This document shows positions 55,461 to 64,000 of a stretch of DNA of 64,000 nt, in pieces. The stretch is taken from contig NZ_CP034683.1 in NCBI RefSeq assembly GCF_003990335.1, positions 62,001-126,000 on the forward strand, read 5' to 3'. Under the pieces are notes generated by a model. It was not told the DNA's origin. It saw only the letters and a list, made by a program, of their open reading frames with translations, and searched no databases. The first letter of the stretch is position 1. Each line of letters opens with the position of its first letter. Origin of the DNA: Rheinheimera mangrovi. GTDB lineage: Bacteria > Pseudomonadota > Gammaproteobacteria > Enterobacterales > Alteromonadaceae. A program made the translations under genes and the position numbers.

Positions 55461-55507
55461 CAAAGAAAAAAGCAGACAAACCTGACAGGGGAGGCGATTT
55501 GTCTGCT
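55461..55507 (-). terminator. Rho-independent terminator of the TPR / 41-residue ORF transcript
   Basis: On the minus strand, GCAGACAAA (55506-55498), a 17-base loop, TTTGTCTGC (55480-55472), then TTTTTTCTTT. It lies 76 bases after the small ORF stop, so the small ORF is inside the transcript. Confidence 0.85.
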
Positions 55508-55582
55508 CACAGTGAGGTCAGATCTTCGTTGAATGCTTTGGCCGGGGAAGCCAGGCATCGCTACAACAAGACCTTATTACTG

Positions 55583-55708
55583 CTAAAAATCTTCGTTTTC
55601 AATATCCCACTGGCTTACCGAAATCTGTCGGTAAAAAGACCAGTGTTGTAACAACCAGTTCAGCCAATGGTGGTGAACATCGTGATCCTGCGGTATATGG
55701 AATGACAT
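55583..55708 (-). CDS. Unlisted 41-residue small protein
   Basis: An ORF too short for ordinary callers. It has a strong AGGAGG 8 bases before the ATG (55708). The sequence starts MSFHIPQDHDVHHHWLNWLL and ends SQWDIENEDF: a His-rich start, an amphipathic Trp/Leu-rich helix (WLNWLLQHWSFYRQI) and an acidic tail. It lies 71 bases downstream of the TPR gene in the same direction, with a terminator after it. Family unknown; the RBS and composition are the support. Confidence 0.6.
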   Translation of the reverse strand: MSFHIPQDHDVHHHWLNWLLQHWSFYRQISVSQWDIENEDF

Positions 55709-55779
55709 ATCTGTCTCCTCCTAAATCCGGGCACTTACGCTAGTAAAGCGCCCAGTTTAGAGCCGTTAGATGACAATAC

Positions 55780-56310
55780 CTAGTTGGTCACATTTAATGT
55801 TGACGCTGTGTACACAGGGCTGACGGCTTTCATTTTTTCATTTAAAAGCGCCAGGTTGTGTTGGTTAATTTCACTTTGCTCCAGCGTAGTGGCCTGTTGA
55901 AAATCAGCTAAAGCTGCAACAGGATCTTGCCCCATCAAACGGGCGACACCACGGTTAGTGTGAGCAAATGAGCGCATTTCGCGTTTGTAGCTGCTGTCGG
56001 AGCCTTCGGCGCGACGGGCGGCATAAATGGCTGAACTGCATGCTTGCTCTGCCTGTTTAAATTCCGCCATGTGGGTGTATGCCACACACAAGCTCATGTG
56101 CTTACTGAACGAGTCTGCTTGCTTGTCTGTTGCAGCTGTTGCTTCTGCAACGCCATCCTGATACAGACCTGCTTTAATTTTGCTCACGCCAGGGGTATCT
56201 TCAATCAATACCATCTTAAATCCGCTGGTGGCTGCGCTGGCGACAAAAGAACTTGAGGCCAACAGCATCACTGCTACTTTTTTGCCAAAGCTAAGGGATG
56301 TCGCTTTCAT
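55780..56310 (-). CDS. Secreted TPR-like protein
   Basis: 176 residues with a signal peptide (VMLLASSSFVASAA). The mature protein contains TPR-like helices: LCVAYTHMAEFKQAEQACSS and ANRGVARLMGQDPVAALADF, QQATTLEQSEINQHNLALLN. GGAGAG precedes the ATG. Role unknown; such periplasmic TPR proteins often act in complexes. The 41-residue ORF lies downstream. Confidence 0.75.
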   Translation of the reverse strand: MKATSLSFGKKVAVMLLASSSFVASAATSGFKMVLIEDTPGVSKIKAGLYQDGVAEATAATDKQADSFSKHMSLCVAYTHMAEFKQAEQACSSAIYAARRAEGSDSSYKREMRSFAHTNRGVARLMGQDPVAALADFQQATTLEQSEINQHNLALLNEKMKAVSPVYTASTLNVTN

Positions 56311-56531
56311 AATTTACTCTCCAGTACTCATCAGTAATTTCATTTCAAAGTGCAGGTTGTTCACTGCACTGTGCTTACTTTAGAAAGTTCCTGACGAACT
56401 GACAAAGGATATAAATCCACCTGATAGATGAGCAAAATTCATCTGTGGTGCGACAAAAAATGTAACCTGAAGTTGATAGGCAGTGTTTCGCGGCTGTCTT
56501 GCAGCAGAGATGTTGGGCCTGGGGTCAGCTC

Positions 56532-56553
56532 TTACCTACATCCCTGTAGGTAA
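56532..56553. other. Perfect 9-bp hairpin in intergenic DNA
   Basis: TTACCTACA / TGTAGGTAA with a 4-base loop, between the TPR gene and the LysR gene. It has no T run on either side, so it is not a typical terminator. Confidence 0.45.
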
Positions 56554-56596
56554 CAACAGATATAAAAAACGAGGCGGGGTTCAGAGTAACGGGTAG

Positions 56597-57481
56597 TTAA
56601 AATGCGCGCTGAAAGCTTTGCAAGATCCAATTCACCAGCAGTTGGATCTGTGGTTTGTTCGGGTCGGTTTCGTGTTGCACCAGATAATATTTATCCCGGC
56701 TTTCCAATTCTTCACTAAACAAACGTTTTAAGCTGCCGCTGGCAAACCAGGAGTGGCTGATAGGCCAAGGCACCAATGCTATGCCTAAACCTTGCTGCGC
56801 TGCACGAGCTACGCTGAACATGCTGTCGAGCTGGATCACTTGCTTAGGGGTAAAGACTTCCAATTCAAGTTGCTCAGCCCATTGATGCCAGGACCAGGGC
56901 CTGGCCTGATGCACCAGACAAGGCACTTTGGTTAAGGCATCAAAGCCTAATCCATCCAACTGCTGATACAAAGCAGGGTTGCAGGCTGGTACATAACTAA
57001 TAGGAAACAGCTCGTGGGCTATTTTGTCTGTAGGTCTACTACTGGCTAATAAAATCTGCAGATCAGTGTGTTTGGCCGGATCCTGCCGCGATTTTATCGT
57101 TTCCACTTTCAGGTTGATATCCGGATGCTGTTCTGACCAGCCCACCAGCTTTGGTACAAATAACTCACTGGCAAAAAACTCAGGCATCGAAATACTGATT
57201 TCAGTTGGATTTTTTTGCAGGCTAAAAGTGCGTAAAGTTTGCTCCAGCTCTCTCATTAACGGCAGCAAGGCCTGATAAAAAGCTTTTCCCTGCGGAGTCA
57301 GTTCTACAGAGCGGGTTTGGCGCAGAAATAAATCCAGTCCAAGCTCTGATTCCAGTTGTTTAATTTGATGACTAACAGCTGAAGGGGTCAGATACAACTG
57401 ACGGGCGGTTTCTTTAAAACTTAAGCAGTCGGCGGCGACACAAAAACAGCGTAGGCCGCGCATCGAACTATGTATGGCCAT
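56597..57481 (-). CDS. LysR-family transcriptional regulator
   Basis: 294 residues. N-terminal winged helix-turn-helix RCFCVAADCLSFKETARQLY, LTPSAVSHQIKQLESELGLD, LFLRQTRSVELTPQGKAF; then a periplasmic-binding-like effector domain. It resembles GcvA-type regulators. The neighbouring gene upstream (mtnB-like) runs in the same direction 188 bases away, so a divergent target is not obvious. Confidence 0.92.
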   Translation of the reverse strand: MAIHSSMRGLRCFCVAADCLSFKETARQLYLTPSAVSHQIKQLESELGLDLFLRQTRSVELTPQGKAFYQALLPLMRELEQTLRTFSLQKNPTEISISMPEFFASELFVPKLVGWSEQHPDINLKVETIKSRQDPAKHTDLQILLASSRPTDKIAHELFPISYVPACNPALYQQLDGLGFDALTKVPCLVHQARPWSWHQWAEQLELEVFTPKQVIQLDSMFSVARAAQQGLGIALVPWPISHSWFASGSLKRLFSEELESRDKYYLVQHETDPNKPQIQLLVNWILQSFQRAF

Positions 57482-57668
57482 AGGAATTCACAATTGTTAC
57501 CAAAGACACAGAACTCAAGCAAAAATGGAACCACAAGTTCATGGCATTGATTATAAAAGGTTTTTTAATTGTTCAATATGCAAATTGAACCGAGGACGGT
57601 CAGCTTTGCACTAATGTGGTGCGTTGTTGCCAGTCAAAACACTAGTGCTGAGTATAGCGTCTGTTTTA

Positions 57669-58292
57669 TTAATTAAAATGACAACTTGCTTTGATTCGTT
57701 CCAGTTCGCAGCCAATCAAAAATTGCCATGCCTCCAGATGCCGTTTTGCGTTGTCTATGGTGTCTCCCCAGACATATAAGCCATGTCCACGAATTAAAAA
57801 AGCATGAGCAAGAGTACCCCGCTCAAAGCGTTGGTGCAATTCCTGCAGAGTTAATTCTGTCGCTTGTGGGTCTAAAATAGCCAAAGGGCAGCAGCTGCGT
57901 TGCGGCTCTGAGACTGCTACTACATTTTGCAACTCATAACCTACAAACAGATGTTGGTCAGCTTTGATTAAACGCGAAAAAACCGTAGCTTGCAGGCCGT
58001 GAGTTTGCAGTATCACCTTATGTTGCGGGCTTTGCTGATACAAAAACTGATGGATAGCTATTGCCGTATCTGACTGATTTTGGCGGGTCCAGTCGTACGA
58101 AAACAAATCGGCAGGGCTTAGTTCGTTTTTATCTTTATCTGGTGCTGTGAAAAGCGCGCTATGCTCAGAGGTGCGAACAGAAAAAAGTCCGCTGCCTGCA
58201 GGTAGCCACTGACGTTGAGCTATCCAGCGACCTAAGGTACAGAGCTGGATTGCATAAGGGTTTAACTGATTCGTTTGAATAGATTGGTTCAT
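57669..58292 (-). CDS. mtnB: Methylthioribulose-1-phosphate dehydratase homologue (MtnB-like)
   Basis: 207 residues of the class II aldolase fold. MtnB dehydrates methylthioribulose-1-phosphate in methionine salvage. Matching segments: GRWIAQRQWLPAGSGLFSVR, FLYQQSPQHKVIL, GYELQNVV (Glu120, the catalytic position) and FLIRGHGLYVWGDTIDNAKRH with zinc ligand His170. The usual zinc pair His-Thr-His reads Gln96-Thr-His98 here (codon CAA at 58007-58005), and the SSNYS-like segment is SGLFS. It may be active with a changed site or have drifted. Start is ATG 58292; the RBS is weak. It is divergent from the YbdL-like gene. Confidence 0.82.
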   Translation of the reverse strand: MNQSIQTNQLNPYAIQLCTLGRWIAQRQWLPAGSGLFSVRTSEHSALFTAPDKDKNELSPADLFSYDWTRQNQSDTAIAIHQFLYQQSPQHKVILQTHGLQATVFSRLIKADQHLFVGYELQNVVAVSEPQRSCCPLAILDPQATELTLQELHQRFERGTLAHAFLIRGHGLYVWGDTIDNAKRHLEAWQFLIGCELERIKASCHFN

Positions 58293-58398
58293 CTTGATGT
58301 TTAGACGTCTACACATGAAACTGTCTGGATGATAGCATTCGTTCCATTATCAGGCCAGTCAGTTTTCTATTGTTTTTGTGCGGCAGTGAGATTCTATT

Positions 58399-59556
58399 AT
58401 GAAGTTACAAAGTAAATTACCCTCCTTAGGCACAACCATATTCAGCCAGATGTCACAGCTTGCGGCAGAACACCAGGCTATTAATTTATCTCAGGGTTTT
58501 CCTGATTTCCCATCCAATCCGCGTTTGATTGAATTGCTGGCCGAATCAGCCCGTGAGGGGTTGAATCAGTATGCACCTATGCCTGGAGTGCTGGTGCTGA
58601 GGCAACAAATAGCAGCTTTAGTGCAACGCTGTTATCAGCGAGCAGTCTGTGCCGATCAGCAAATCACAGTCACCAGCGGTGCCACAGAGGCTTTGTTTGT
58701 TGCTATTCAGGCATTAGTCCGCTCCGGCGACGAAGTCATAGTTTTTGATCCTGCTTATGACAGCTACCAGCCAGCAGTCGAACTGGCTGGCGGCTTTACT
58801 GTGCATGTGCCTTTGTTGCCGCCTTTGTATCAGGTGGATTGGGCTCAACTGGAAAAACAAATCAGTAAAAAAACACGGCTGATTATTGTCAACAGCCCAC
58901 ATAATCCAACTGGAGCTGTGTTTAGCCATCAGGACTGGTTATCGCTGCAGGCGCTGGTGTTAAAGCACCGTTTGTATTGCATCAGCGATGAAGTGTATGA
59001 GCATTTAGTCTTTGATGGAACGCCGCAATTAAGTGCCAACCAATACCCCGAATTGGCTGAACGTACAATGGTGGTGTCGTCTTTTGGCAAAACTTTTCAT
59101 GTCACAGGCTGGAAGCTGGGTTATGCCGTGGCGCCAGCTGAGTTGACGACGGAATTTCGAAAAATTCACCAGTATGTCACCTTTTCAAGTTTCACACCGG
59201 CGCAGCATGCGATAGCTCAGCTGTTGATTGAGCAGCCAGATGAGGTATATGAGTTGGCGAGCTTTTATCAGCAGAAGCGCGATCAATTTAGAGAAGGTTT
59301 GGCCCATTCAGCCTGGTCTTTATTGCCTTGCCGTGGCAGTTATTTTCAGCTGGCCGACTACAGTGCTTTCAGTGATTTGGATGATGTGGCTTTTTGTCAG
59401 TGGTTAACCCGGGAGCACAAAGTGGCTGCGATTCCGTTATCGGTGTTTTACCGTCAGCCGCCCAGTCAGCGTATAATCCGCTTTTGTTTTGCCAAAGAGC
59501 CTCAGACTTTAACTTTGGCGACGGAGATTTTATGTCAGTTATCCGTGTTGCGTTAA
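58399..59556 (+). CDS. ybdL: Methionine aminotransferase, YbdL-like
   Basis: 385-residue class I PLP aminotransferase. YbdL transaminates methionine and its keto acid (KMTB), the last step of methionine salvage, and glutamine. Motifs: INLSQGFPDFPS, YAPMPGVLVLRQ, VTSGATEALFVAI, VNSPHNPTGAVFS, SDEVYEHL and the PLP lysine in SSFGKTFHVTGWKLGY. It overlaps the amidase gene by 25 bases, which fits coupled transamination and removal of 2-oxoglutaramate. Confidence 0.9.
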   Translation: MKLQSKLPSLGTTIFSQMSQLAAEHQAINLSQGFPDFPSNPRLIELLAESAREGLNQYAPMPGVLVLRQQIAALVQRCYQRAVCADQQITVTSGATEALFVAIQALVRSGDEVIVFDPAYDSYQPAVELAGGFTVHVPLLPPLYQVDWAQLEKQISKKTRLIIVNSPHNPTGAVFSHQDWLSLQALVLKHRLYCISDEVYEHLVFDGTPQLSANQYPELAERTMVVSSFGKTFHVTGWKLGYAVAPAELTTEFRKIHQYVTFSSFTPAQHAIAQLLIEQPDEVYELASFYQQKRDQFREGLAHSAWSLLPCRGSYFQLADYSAFSDLDDVAFCQWLTREHKVAAIPLSVFYRQPPSQRIIRFCFAKEPQTLTLATEILCQLSVLR

Positions 59557-60314
59557 TTCAGTCCGAACTGGTCTGGCAGAACAGTGCAGCCAACCTCCAG
59601 AATTTTGAACAGCAAATCCAAAAGCATAAAGATGTGCAGCTTTTTGTATTGCCTGAGATGTTTAATTCAGGTTTTAGCATGGATTCAACGCGTATTGCTG
59701 AAACTATGGAAGGCCTTACAGTACAATGGATGCAGCAGCAGGCTAAGCGTGCAGATGCTGCCATATGTGGTTCAGTAGCTATTTCAGTCGAAGGTCAGAT
59801 TTTTAACAGATTATTGTTTGTGACGCCCTGTGGTTTGGTGCAGTTTTACGACAAACGCCATCTGTTTCGGATGGGGGGTGAACAGCAGCATTATCAGCCG
59901 GGTTCAGAGCGGGTGATTGTCTCTTACCTCGGATTCAGGTTTTGTTTGCAGGTTTGCTACGACTTACGTTTTCCGGTATTCGCCCGCAATCAGCAAGATT
60001 ACGACGTACTAATTTATGTGGCGAACTGGCCAGAACCACGGCGCCAGGTGTGGCGCACGTTATTACAGGCTCGCGCTATGGAAAATCAGGCCTATGTAGT
60101 GGGTTGCAACCGTATCGGTTTGGATGGCAACGGCCTGAATTACAGTGGTGACAGTATGGTGGTGGATTATTCAGGACAGATTCTGGCGGAACTGGCCTTC
60201 AGCCAAAATGGAGTGGTGACAGCAGAGCTGAATCTGACTGCTTTACAACAATTTAAACAAAAGTTTCCGGCTTATCTGGATGCGGATGCTTTTTCATTGA
60301 CGTCTTTACTTTAG
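59532..60314 (+). CDS. yafV: Omega-amidase, YafV/MtnU-like (nitrilase superfamily)
   Basis: 260 residues with the nitrilase catalytic triad: Glu42 (VLPEMF), Lys108 (FYDKRHLF) and Cys142 (LQVCYDLRFP). Omega-amidases hydrolyse 2-oxoglutaramate or 2-oxosuccinamate left by glutamine-dependent transaminases, pulling methionine salvage forward. The start is ATG 59532 with GGAG 7 bases upstream, inside the aminotransferase 3' end; the much longer frame from 59394 is spurious. Confidence 0.9.
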   Translation: MSVIRVALIQSELVWQNSAANLQNFEQQIQKHKDVQLFVLPEMFNSGFSMDSTRIAETMEGLTVQWMQQQAKRADAAICGSVAISVEGQIFNRLLFVTPCGLVQFYDKRHLFRMGGEQQHYQPGSERVIVSYLGFRFCLQVCYDLRFPVFARNQQDYDVLIYVANWPEPRRQVWRTLLQARAMENQAYVVGCNRIGLDGNGLNYSGDSMVVDYSGQILAELAFSQNGVVTAELNLTALQQFKQKFPAYLDADAFSLTSLL

Positions 60315-60322
60315 GAGAATCC

Positions 60323-61504
60323 ATGTATCAGCGGCAAGTGACGATACTGGTGTATTTAAGTTTTATGTTATTGGGTTTACTCAGTATTTTGTGGGGTATT
60401 TTGTTGCCCGACATCATGGAGCAGTTGCAGATGTCGCCCGCTGCCAGTGGTTTGTTTTTTGCCTGTATGTCACTGGGCTCCATTACCGGCGCTTTTTTAG
60501 GCGGTAAATATGTACAGAAGTTTGAATTTGTGCCGCTTTTTGCCGTGCTGCAACTGATACTAGTGGTGCTGATTGTTGGAGCATCGCTGGTACAGTTTTG
60601 GCCTGTATTGCTGTTTTTTGTGTTTACTCTGGGGTTAACCTGCTCAGGATTATTTACCATAGGTCATACCTTGATCGCCCGGCTTTATGTCGAAAAACGA
60701 GCCCGAATGATGGGTTTTATGGATTTTATGTTTAGCTTGGGTACTTTAGCTGCACCTTTGTATGTGGTGGTGTTGTATTGGGGCGTTGAAGACTGGCGCT
60801 GGCCACTACGGTTATTGGCGGTAATGCTGGCAGGTACAGCGGCTTATGCATGGTATTTAGGTCGCACTCATCAAAGCCCTGCTCATATGACACATGCGAA
60901 GGGCAGCTTGTCCTACCGTCAGGTGATGAAAAAACCAGTATTTTTTGCTTTGGCCTTAATGATGTTTGGGTACGGTGCAGTTGAGTGGGGTCATGGCAAC
61001 TGGTTTGTCACCTATGCCAGCCAAGGCTTAGCTTTAAGCACCGAACAGTCCCGCTTAATTTTTGCCTTTTTTACCGGTGGTATGGTGCTGAGCCGGTTAA
61101 GTTTTTCGCTGTTTTTACGTTGGTTTACCAGCGCTCAGTTACTGATGATTCTGGTGCTTTGTGCCTTTTGTGGCGCTGTGTTAGTGAAAATCACTGCAGT
61201 GCCGGCTTTATTGCAACTGGGTAACTTTGCTTTAGGTTTAGGTTTAGGGGCTATTTTCCCGCTGATGCTAACGGCTGCTATGGATCTGGATAGTGATAAT
61301 GGCCCAGTCTTATCTGGCCTAGCCAATATTGGTGGCTCTATTGGCTATCAGGCTGCGGCTTTAGGCACAGGCTTAGCTGCACAACAAGTAGGTATAGCCA
61401 CAGCTTACTGGCTGATCCCTATACTGGCGGTCTGGCTGTTAGGCACCGTCAGTTATTTCAGCTATTTGTTGCATAAAAAACACTCAAAACCAGTGCGAAT
61501 TTAA
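60323..61504 (+). CDS. MFS transporter
   Basis: 393 residues with 12 predicted membrane spans, beginning ILVYLSFMLLGLLSILWGIL. It belongs to the major facilitator superfamily, resembling the TsgA/FucP-like members; substrate unknown. TAGGAG lies 7 bases upstream of the ATG. It follows the amidase by 8 bases, so it may be part of the ybdL-yafV unit. Confidence 0.88.
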   Translation: MYQRQVTILVYLSFMLLGLLSILWGILLPDIMEQLQMSPAASGLFFACMSLGSITGAFLGGKYVQKFEFVPLFAVLQLILVVLIVGASLVQFWPVLLFFVFTLGLTCSGLFTIGHTLIARLYVEKRARMMGFMDFMFSLGTLAAPLYVVVLYWGVEDWRWPLRLLAVMLAGTAAYAWYLGRTHQSPAHMTHAKGSLSYRQVMKKPVFFALALMMFGYGAVEWGHGNWFVTYASQGLALSTEQSRLIFAFFTGGMVLSRLSFSLFLRWFTSAQLLMILVLCAFCGAVLVKITAVPALLQLGNFALGLGLGAIFPLMLTAAMDLDSDNGPVLSGLANIGGSIGYQAAALGTGLAAQQVGIATAYWLIPILAVWLLGTVSYFSYLLHKKHSKPVRI

Positions 61505-61605
61505 CTTTTTTGCTGCATTTGTTTGTTTTTTGATCGGCTTGCTCTTGATTCTGAACGGCTTTAGGCGCATAACCTAAGGCCGTATGACCTGCAAAAATTT
61601 AAACT

Positions 61606-62028
61606 ATGACTACAAGTATTCAATGGGCCGAATTAGCCCGCGCTGCGAAGGCAGCATCTGAACAGGCCTATGCGCCTTACAGTAAATTCCCGGTAGGTGT
61701 CGCAGTTCAGGCCAGCAGTGGCAAAATCTACTCTGGCTGTAATGTGGAAAATGCTTCTTATGGCGGTACTATTTGTGCTGAGCGCAATGCGATAGCTGCT
61801 GCCGTGGTGGCGGGTGAACGTCAGTTTGTTGGCCTTATGGTGTACACCCCGCAAGATCAGCTCACCCCCCCTTGTGGTATTTGTCGGCAAGTCATAGCGG
61901 AATTTTTCACGCCAGACAGCCCGGTGCGTAGCTGCAATCATTTAGAGCAACAACAGGAATGGACACTGGAACAATTATTACCCAGCGCTTTTACGCCGTT
62001 GTTTCTGGCCAATAGCAAAAAATTCTGA
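61606..62028 (+). CDS. cdd: Cytidine deaminase
   Basis: 140-residue zinc enzyme converting cytidine to uridine. Zinc and catalytic motifs: GCNVENASYGGTICAERNAI (Cys and Glu) and PPCGICRQVIAEF (two Cys). It is the short tetrameric form. It lies 14 bases upstream of deoA, making a pyrimidine-salvage pair. Confidence 0.97.
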   Translation: MTTSIQWAELARAAKAASEQAYAPYSKFPVGVAVQASSGKIYSGCNVENASYGGTICAERNAIAAAVVAGERQFVGLMVYTPQDQLTPPCGICRQVIAEFFTPDSPVRSCNHLEQQQEWTLEQLLPSAFTPLFLANSKKF

Positions 62029-62042
62029 GTCTGGAGTACATA

Positions 62043-63359
62043 ATGTTATTACCTCAGGAAATTATTAAACAAAAACGTAATGGCGGTGTTTTAACAGAAG
62101 CTGCTATCGCACAATTTGTCCGTGGTTTAACGGATCAAAGTTTTAGTGAAGGCCAAACGGCAGCCCTTGCTATGGCTATCTATCTGAATGGCATGAGTAC
62201 AGCAGAAACTGTAGCGTTAACCCGCGCTATGCAGCATTCAGGTGCTGTGATGGATTGGACATCCATGCTGGATGGTCCTGTGGTGGATAAACACAGTACC
62301 GGTGGAGTAGGGGATAAAGTCAGTTTAATGCTGGCCCCTATGATTGCGGCCTGTGGTGCTTATGTGCCGATGATTGCTGGCCGTGGTTTAGGCCATACCG
62401 GTGGCACTATCGACAAACTGGAAGCCATTCCAGGTTATCAGTGTCAGCAACCTCTGGATAAAATTCAACAACTGGTGAAGCAACAAGGTTGCGTTATCGT
62501 GTCGCAAAGTGGTGAGCTAGCGCCTGCTGACCGTCGCTTGTATTTAATCCGTGATGTCACTGCCACTGTCGAGTCTATTCCGCTGATTACCGCTTCTATT
62601 TTGTCGAAAAAGCTGGCCGCCGGTCTGCAGGCTTTGACGATGGACGTGAAAATTGGCTCAGGCGCCATTATGAAAAATGTCGCCGATGCTTCTGCTTTAG
62701 CGAAAAGTATTGTCAATACGGCCAAAGGGGCTGGTGTACCTACTCAGGCTTTGTTAACAGATATGAACCAGACTTTGGGCGCTACCGCAGGTAACGCGCT
62801 GGAAATACTGGAAACTCTGGATTATCTGACAGGAAAATACCGCGAGCCCCGTTTGCATCAGGTCACCTTAGAATTAGGTGCCAGCATGTTGCAGTTAGGT
62901 GGCTTGTTTAACGATAAAGCCAGCGCTATTGCAGCTTTGGAGCAAAGTTTGACTTCAGGTAAAGCTGCTGAAATTTTCAGTAAAATGGTGGCGGCTCAAG
63001 GTGGGCCAGCAGATTTACTGGAAAAACCAGAGCTGTATCTGGCTAAAGCCAAAGTGGTGCTGGATATCAAAGCCCCTGTGGCTGGTTATCTGAATAAAGC
63101 CGACACCACTGCTGTTGGTATGGCGGTAGTGCGTTTGGGCGGTGGTCGTGCTCACCCAGATCAGGTGATTAATATGGCGGTGGGGTTCAGCGATGTGAAG
63201 GCATTGGGCGAAAAAGTGGCTGCAGGTGATCTATTAGCCCGGGTTCATGCTGATACAACGGAAGCTGCAGAGCACGCCAAAAATGAGTATCTGGCCGCTT
63301 TAACTATTGAAGCAACAGCAGTGACAATCGATCCAATTATCCACTTAGTGATTGATTAA
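62043..63359 (+). CDS. deoA: Thymidine phosphorylase
   Basis: 438 residues. It cleaves thymidine and deoxyuridine to base and 2-deoxyribose-1-phosphate. Signature KHSTGGVGDKVSLMLAPMIA, AGRGLGHTGGTIDKLEAIPG, LTMDVKIGSGAIMKN, and C-terminal GGGRAHPDQVINMAVGF. GGAGTAC precedes the ATG. With cdd it forms a salvage operon; udp/deoC-type genes are not in the window. Confidence 0.97.
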   Translation: MLLPQEIIKQKRNGGVLTEAAIAQFVRGLTDQSFSEGQTAALAMAIYLNGMSTAETVALTRAMQHSGAVMDWTSMLDGPVVDKHSTGGVGDKVSLMLAPMIAACGAYVPMIAGRGLGHTGGTIDKLEAIPGYQCQQPLDKIQQLVKQQGCVIVSQSGELAPADRRLYLIRDVTATVESIPLITASILSKKLAAGLQALTMDVKIGSGAIMKNVADASALAKSIVNTAKGAGVPTQALLTDMNQTLGATAGNALEILETLDYLTGKYREPRLHQVTLELGASMLQLGGLFNDKASAIAALEQSLTSGKAAEIFSKMVAAQGGPADLLEKPELYLAKAKVVLDIKAPVAGYLNKADTTAVGMAVVRLGGGRAHPDQVINMAVGFSDVKALGEKVAAGDLLARVHADTTEAAEHAKNEYLAALTIEATAVTIDPIIHLVID

Positions 63360-63475
63360 TAATCAAAAGATCTGATGACCTGAAAGATTCTGTTTAGGTC
63401 ATCAGCTTGCGACGAACGATCTTGTTGCTATGAAAGGCATTTGCTACTGTACTGGCTTCTTTGCATGGAGGCTGG

Positions 63476-64000
63476 ATGAAGAAGTTAAGTAGTTGTATCT
63501 TAATGCTGTTATGGACTTTCACTGTGTCTGCTCAACCTGTGATGCAGTGGTATACCAGCCATTGGCCACCCTATCGTATCAGTGAAGGGATTTATGCTGG
63601 CCAGGGCTCCTTTGACTTAATGCTTAAGCTGCTTATTGACGCATTACCGCAGTATCACCATCAGATCCATCAAATTCATTTGGCCCGTATCGTCAAAGTC
63701 TCTGCGACCACCAGCGAAAACCACTGCACCTTTGGTTTGCGTTATACGCAAGATCGGGATAAGCGTACTTATTTTTCTCAGCCAGCAGGTTTATTACCTA
63801 ATCTTGCTGTCAATAGCCTGCAGCAAGATAGCAAACTGAAAACCTTCGACCCTCAGCAGGCCGTGCAAATGAGCACACTGGTGAAAAGCCCGGAGTTACT
63901 AGGCCTGATTGAAAATGACAGAGCTTATCCTGCCGTAATTGCTGCACAAATTGATAAAGCAGGCAGTAATCTGGGCAGTAGCTCGATGACCACCATGAAC
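63476..64000 (+). CDS. Solute-binding-like protein, TIGR02285-type (cut by window edge)
   Basis: The frame runs off the end after 175 codons. Signal peptide (LMLLWTFTVSAQPV), then QWYTSHWPPYRISEGIYAGQ and GSFDLMLKLLIDALPQYHHQ, typical of periplasmic binding-protein type 3-like proteins often annotated as TIGR02285. GGAGG precedes the ATG. The rest lies outside the window; ligand unknown. Confidence 0.7.
   Translation, partial: MKKLSSCILMLLWTFTVSAQPVMQWYTSHWPPYRISEGIYAGQGSFDLMLKLLIDALPQYHHQIHQIHLARIVKVSATTSENHCTFGLRYTQDRDKRTYFSQPAGLLPNLAVNSLQQDSKLKTFDPQQAVQMSTLVKSPELLGLIENDRAYPAVIAAQIDKAGSNLGSSSMTTMN

Noticed and set aside
55074..55463. 129-codon minus-strand frame with internal amino-acid repeats
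   Set aside because: It is a translation of tandem repeat copies E and F; the period matches the DNA repeat, there is no RBS, and the same DNA family is non-coding elsewhere.
59394..59531. N-terminal extension of the omega-amidase
   Set aside because: The extension overlaps the aminotransferase in another frame; the ATG at 59532 has a good RBS and gives the normal family N-terminus.

Overview
The window looks like a chromosomal segment of a free-living gammaproteobacterium of the Alteromonadales/Chromatiaceae type, plausibly Rheinheimera. This is inferred from gene content and from two conserved gene orders, rpoE-rseABC-lepA-lepB-rnc-era-recO-pdxJ-acpS and barA/rlmD-relA-mazG. No database search was possible. 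No tRNA, rRNA or CRISPR array was seen.

Layout. 1-938 is the 3' end of ppc. 1-10.8 kb then holds a TonB-dependent receptor, a beta-propeller protein, an HlyD / small membrane protein / C39-peptidase ABC exporter set, a VOC protein, a methylthioribose kinase homologue and an NlpE-META lipoprotein. 11-19.7 kb has an RND pump with its adaptor, CreA, a SlyD-like PPIase, YgfZ, SdhE-YgfX and NadB. 19.9-28.8 kb is a dense housekeeping run: sigma-E and its regulators, then LepA, signal peptidase, RNase III, Era, RecO, PdxJ and AcpS.

29.7-35.1 kb is a mobile, degraded region. Two identical IS110-family (IS1111-type) elements lie in inverted orientation, each inserted at the same point in the terminal repeat of a small MITE. 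Each IS has a ~200-nt 3' non-coding end, as expected for a bridge RNA (seekRNA). Inside it are two short segments that match the two halves of the observed insertion site. An integrase fragment and an RHS-repeat remnant lie in and next to the region.

35.2-37.0 kb holds the most notable system: a compact putative split-borosin RiPP locus. It contains an alpha-N-methyltransferase of the SonM type, a GNAT acetyltransferase, and an 89-residue precursor with a SonA-like binding domain, a short hydrophobic core and an acidic tail. A TPR-GGDEF diguanylate cyclase starts 9 nt after the precursor stop codon.

38.8-48.6 kb holds a TonB-like repeat protein, BarA, RlmD, RelA, MazG and two lipoproteins. 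48.7-50.1 kb combines a chain of seven perfect hairpins with an AT-rich DUF6236-like gene. 50.4-64 kb has FolE, a YaeR-like VOC protein, a phosphodiesterase, an alanine symporter, a DUF3010 protein, a TPR protein with an unlisted 41-residue ORF, a LysR regulator, a methionine-salvage group (MtnB-like, YbdL-like, YafV-like), an MFS transporter, Cdd, DeoA and the start of a solute-binding-like protein. A dispersed ~125-bp palindromic repeat family is present at four intergenic sites.
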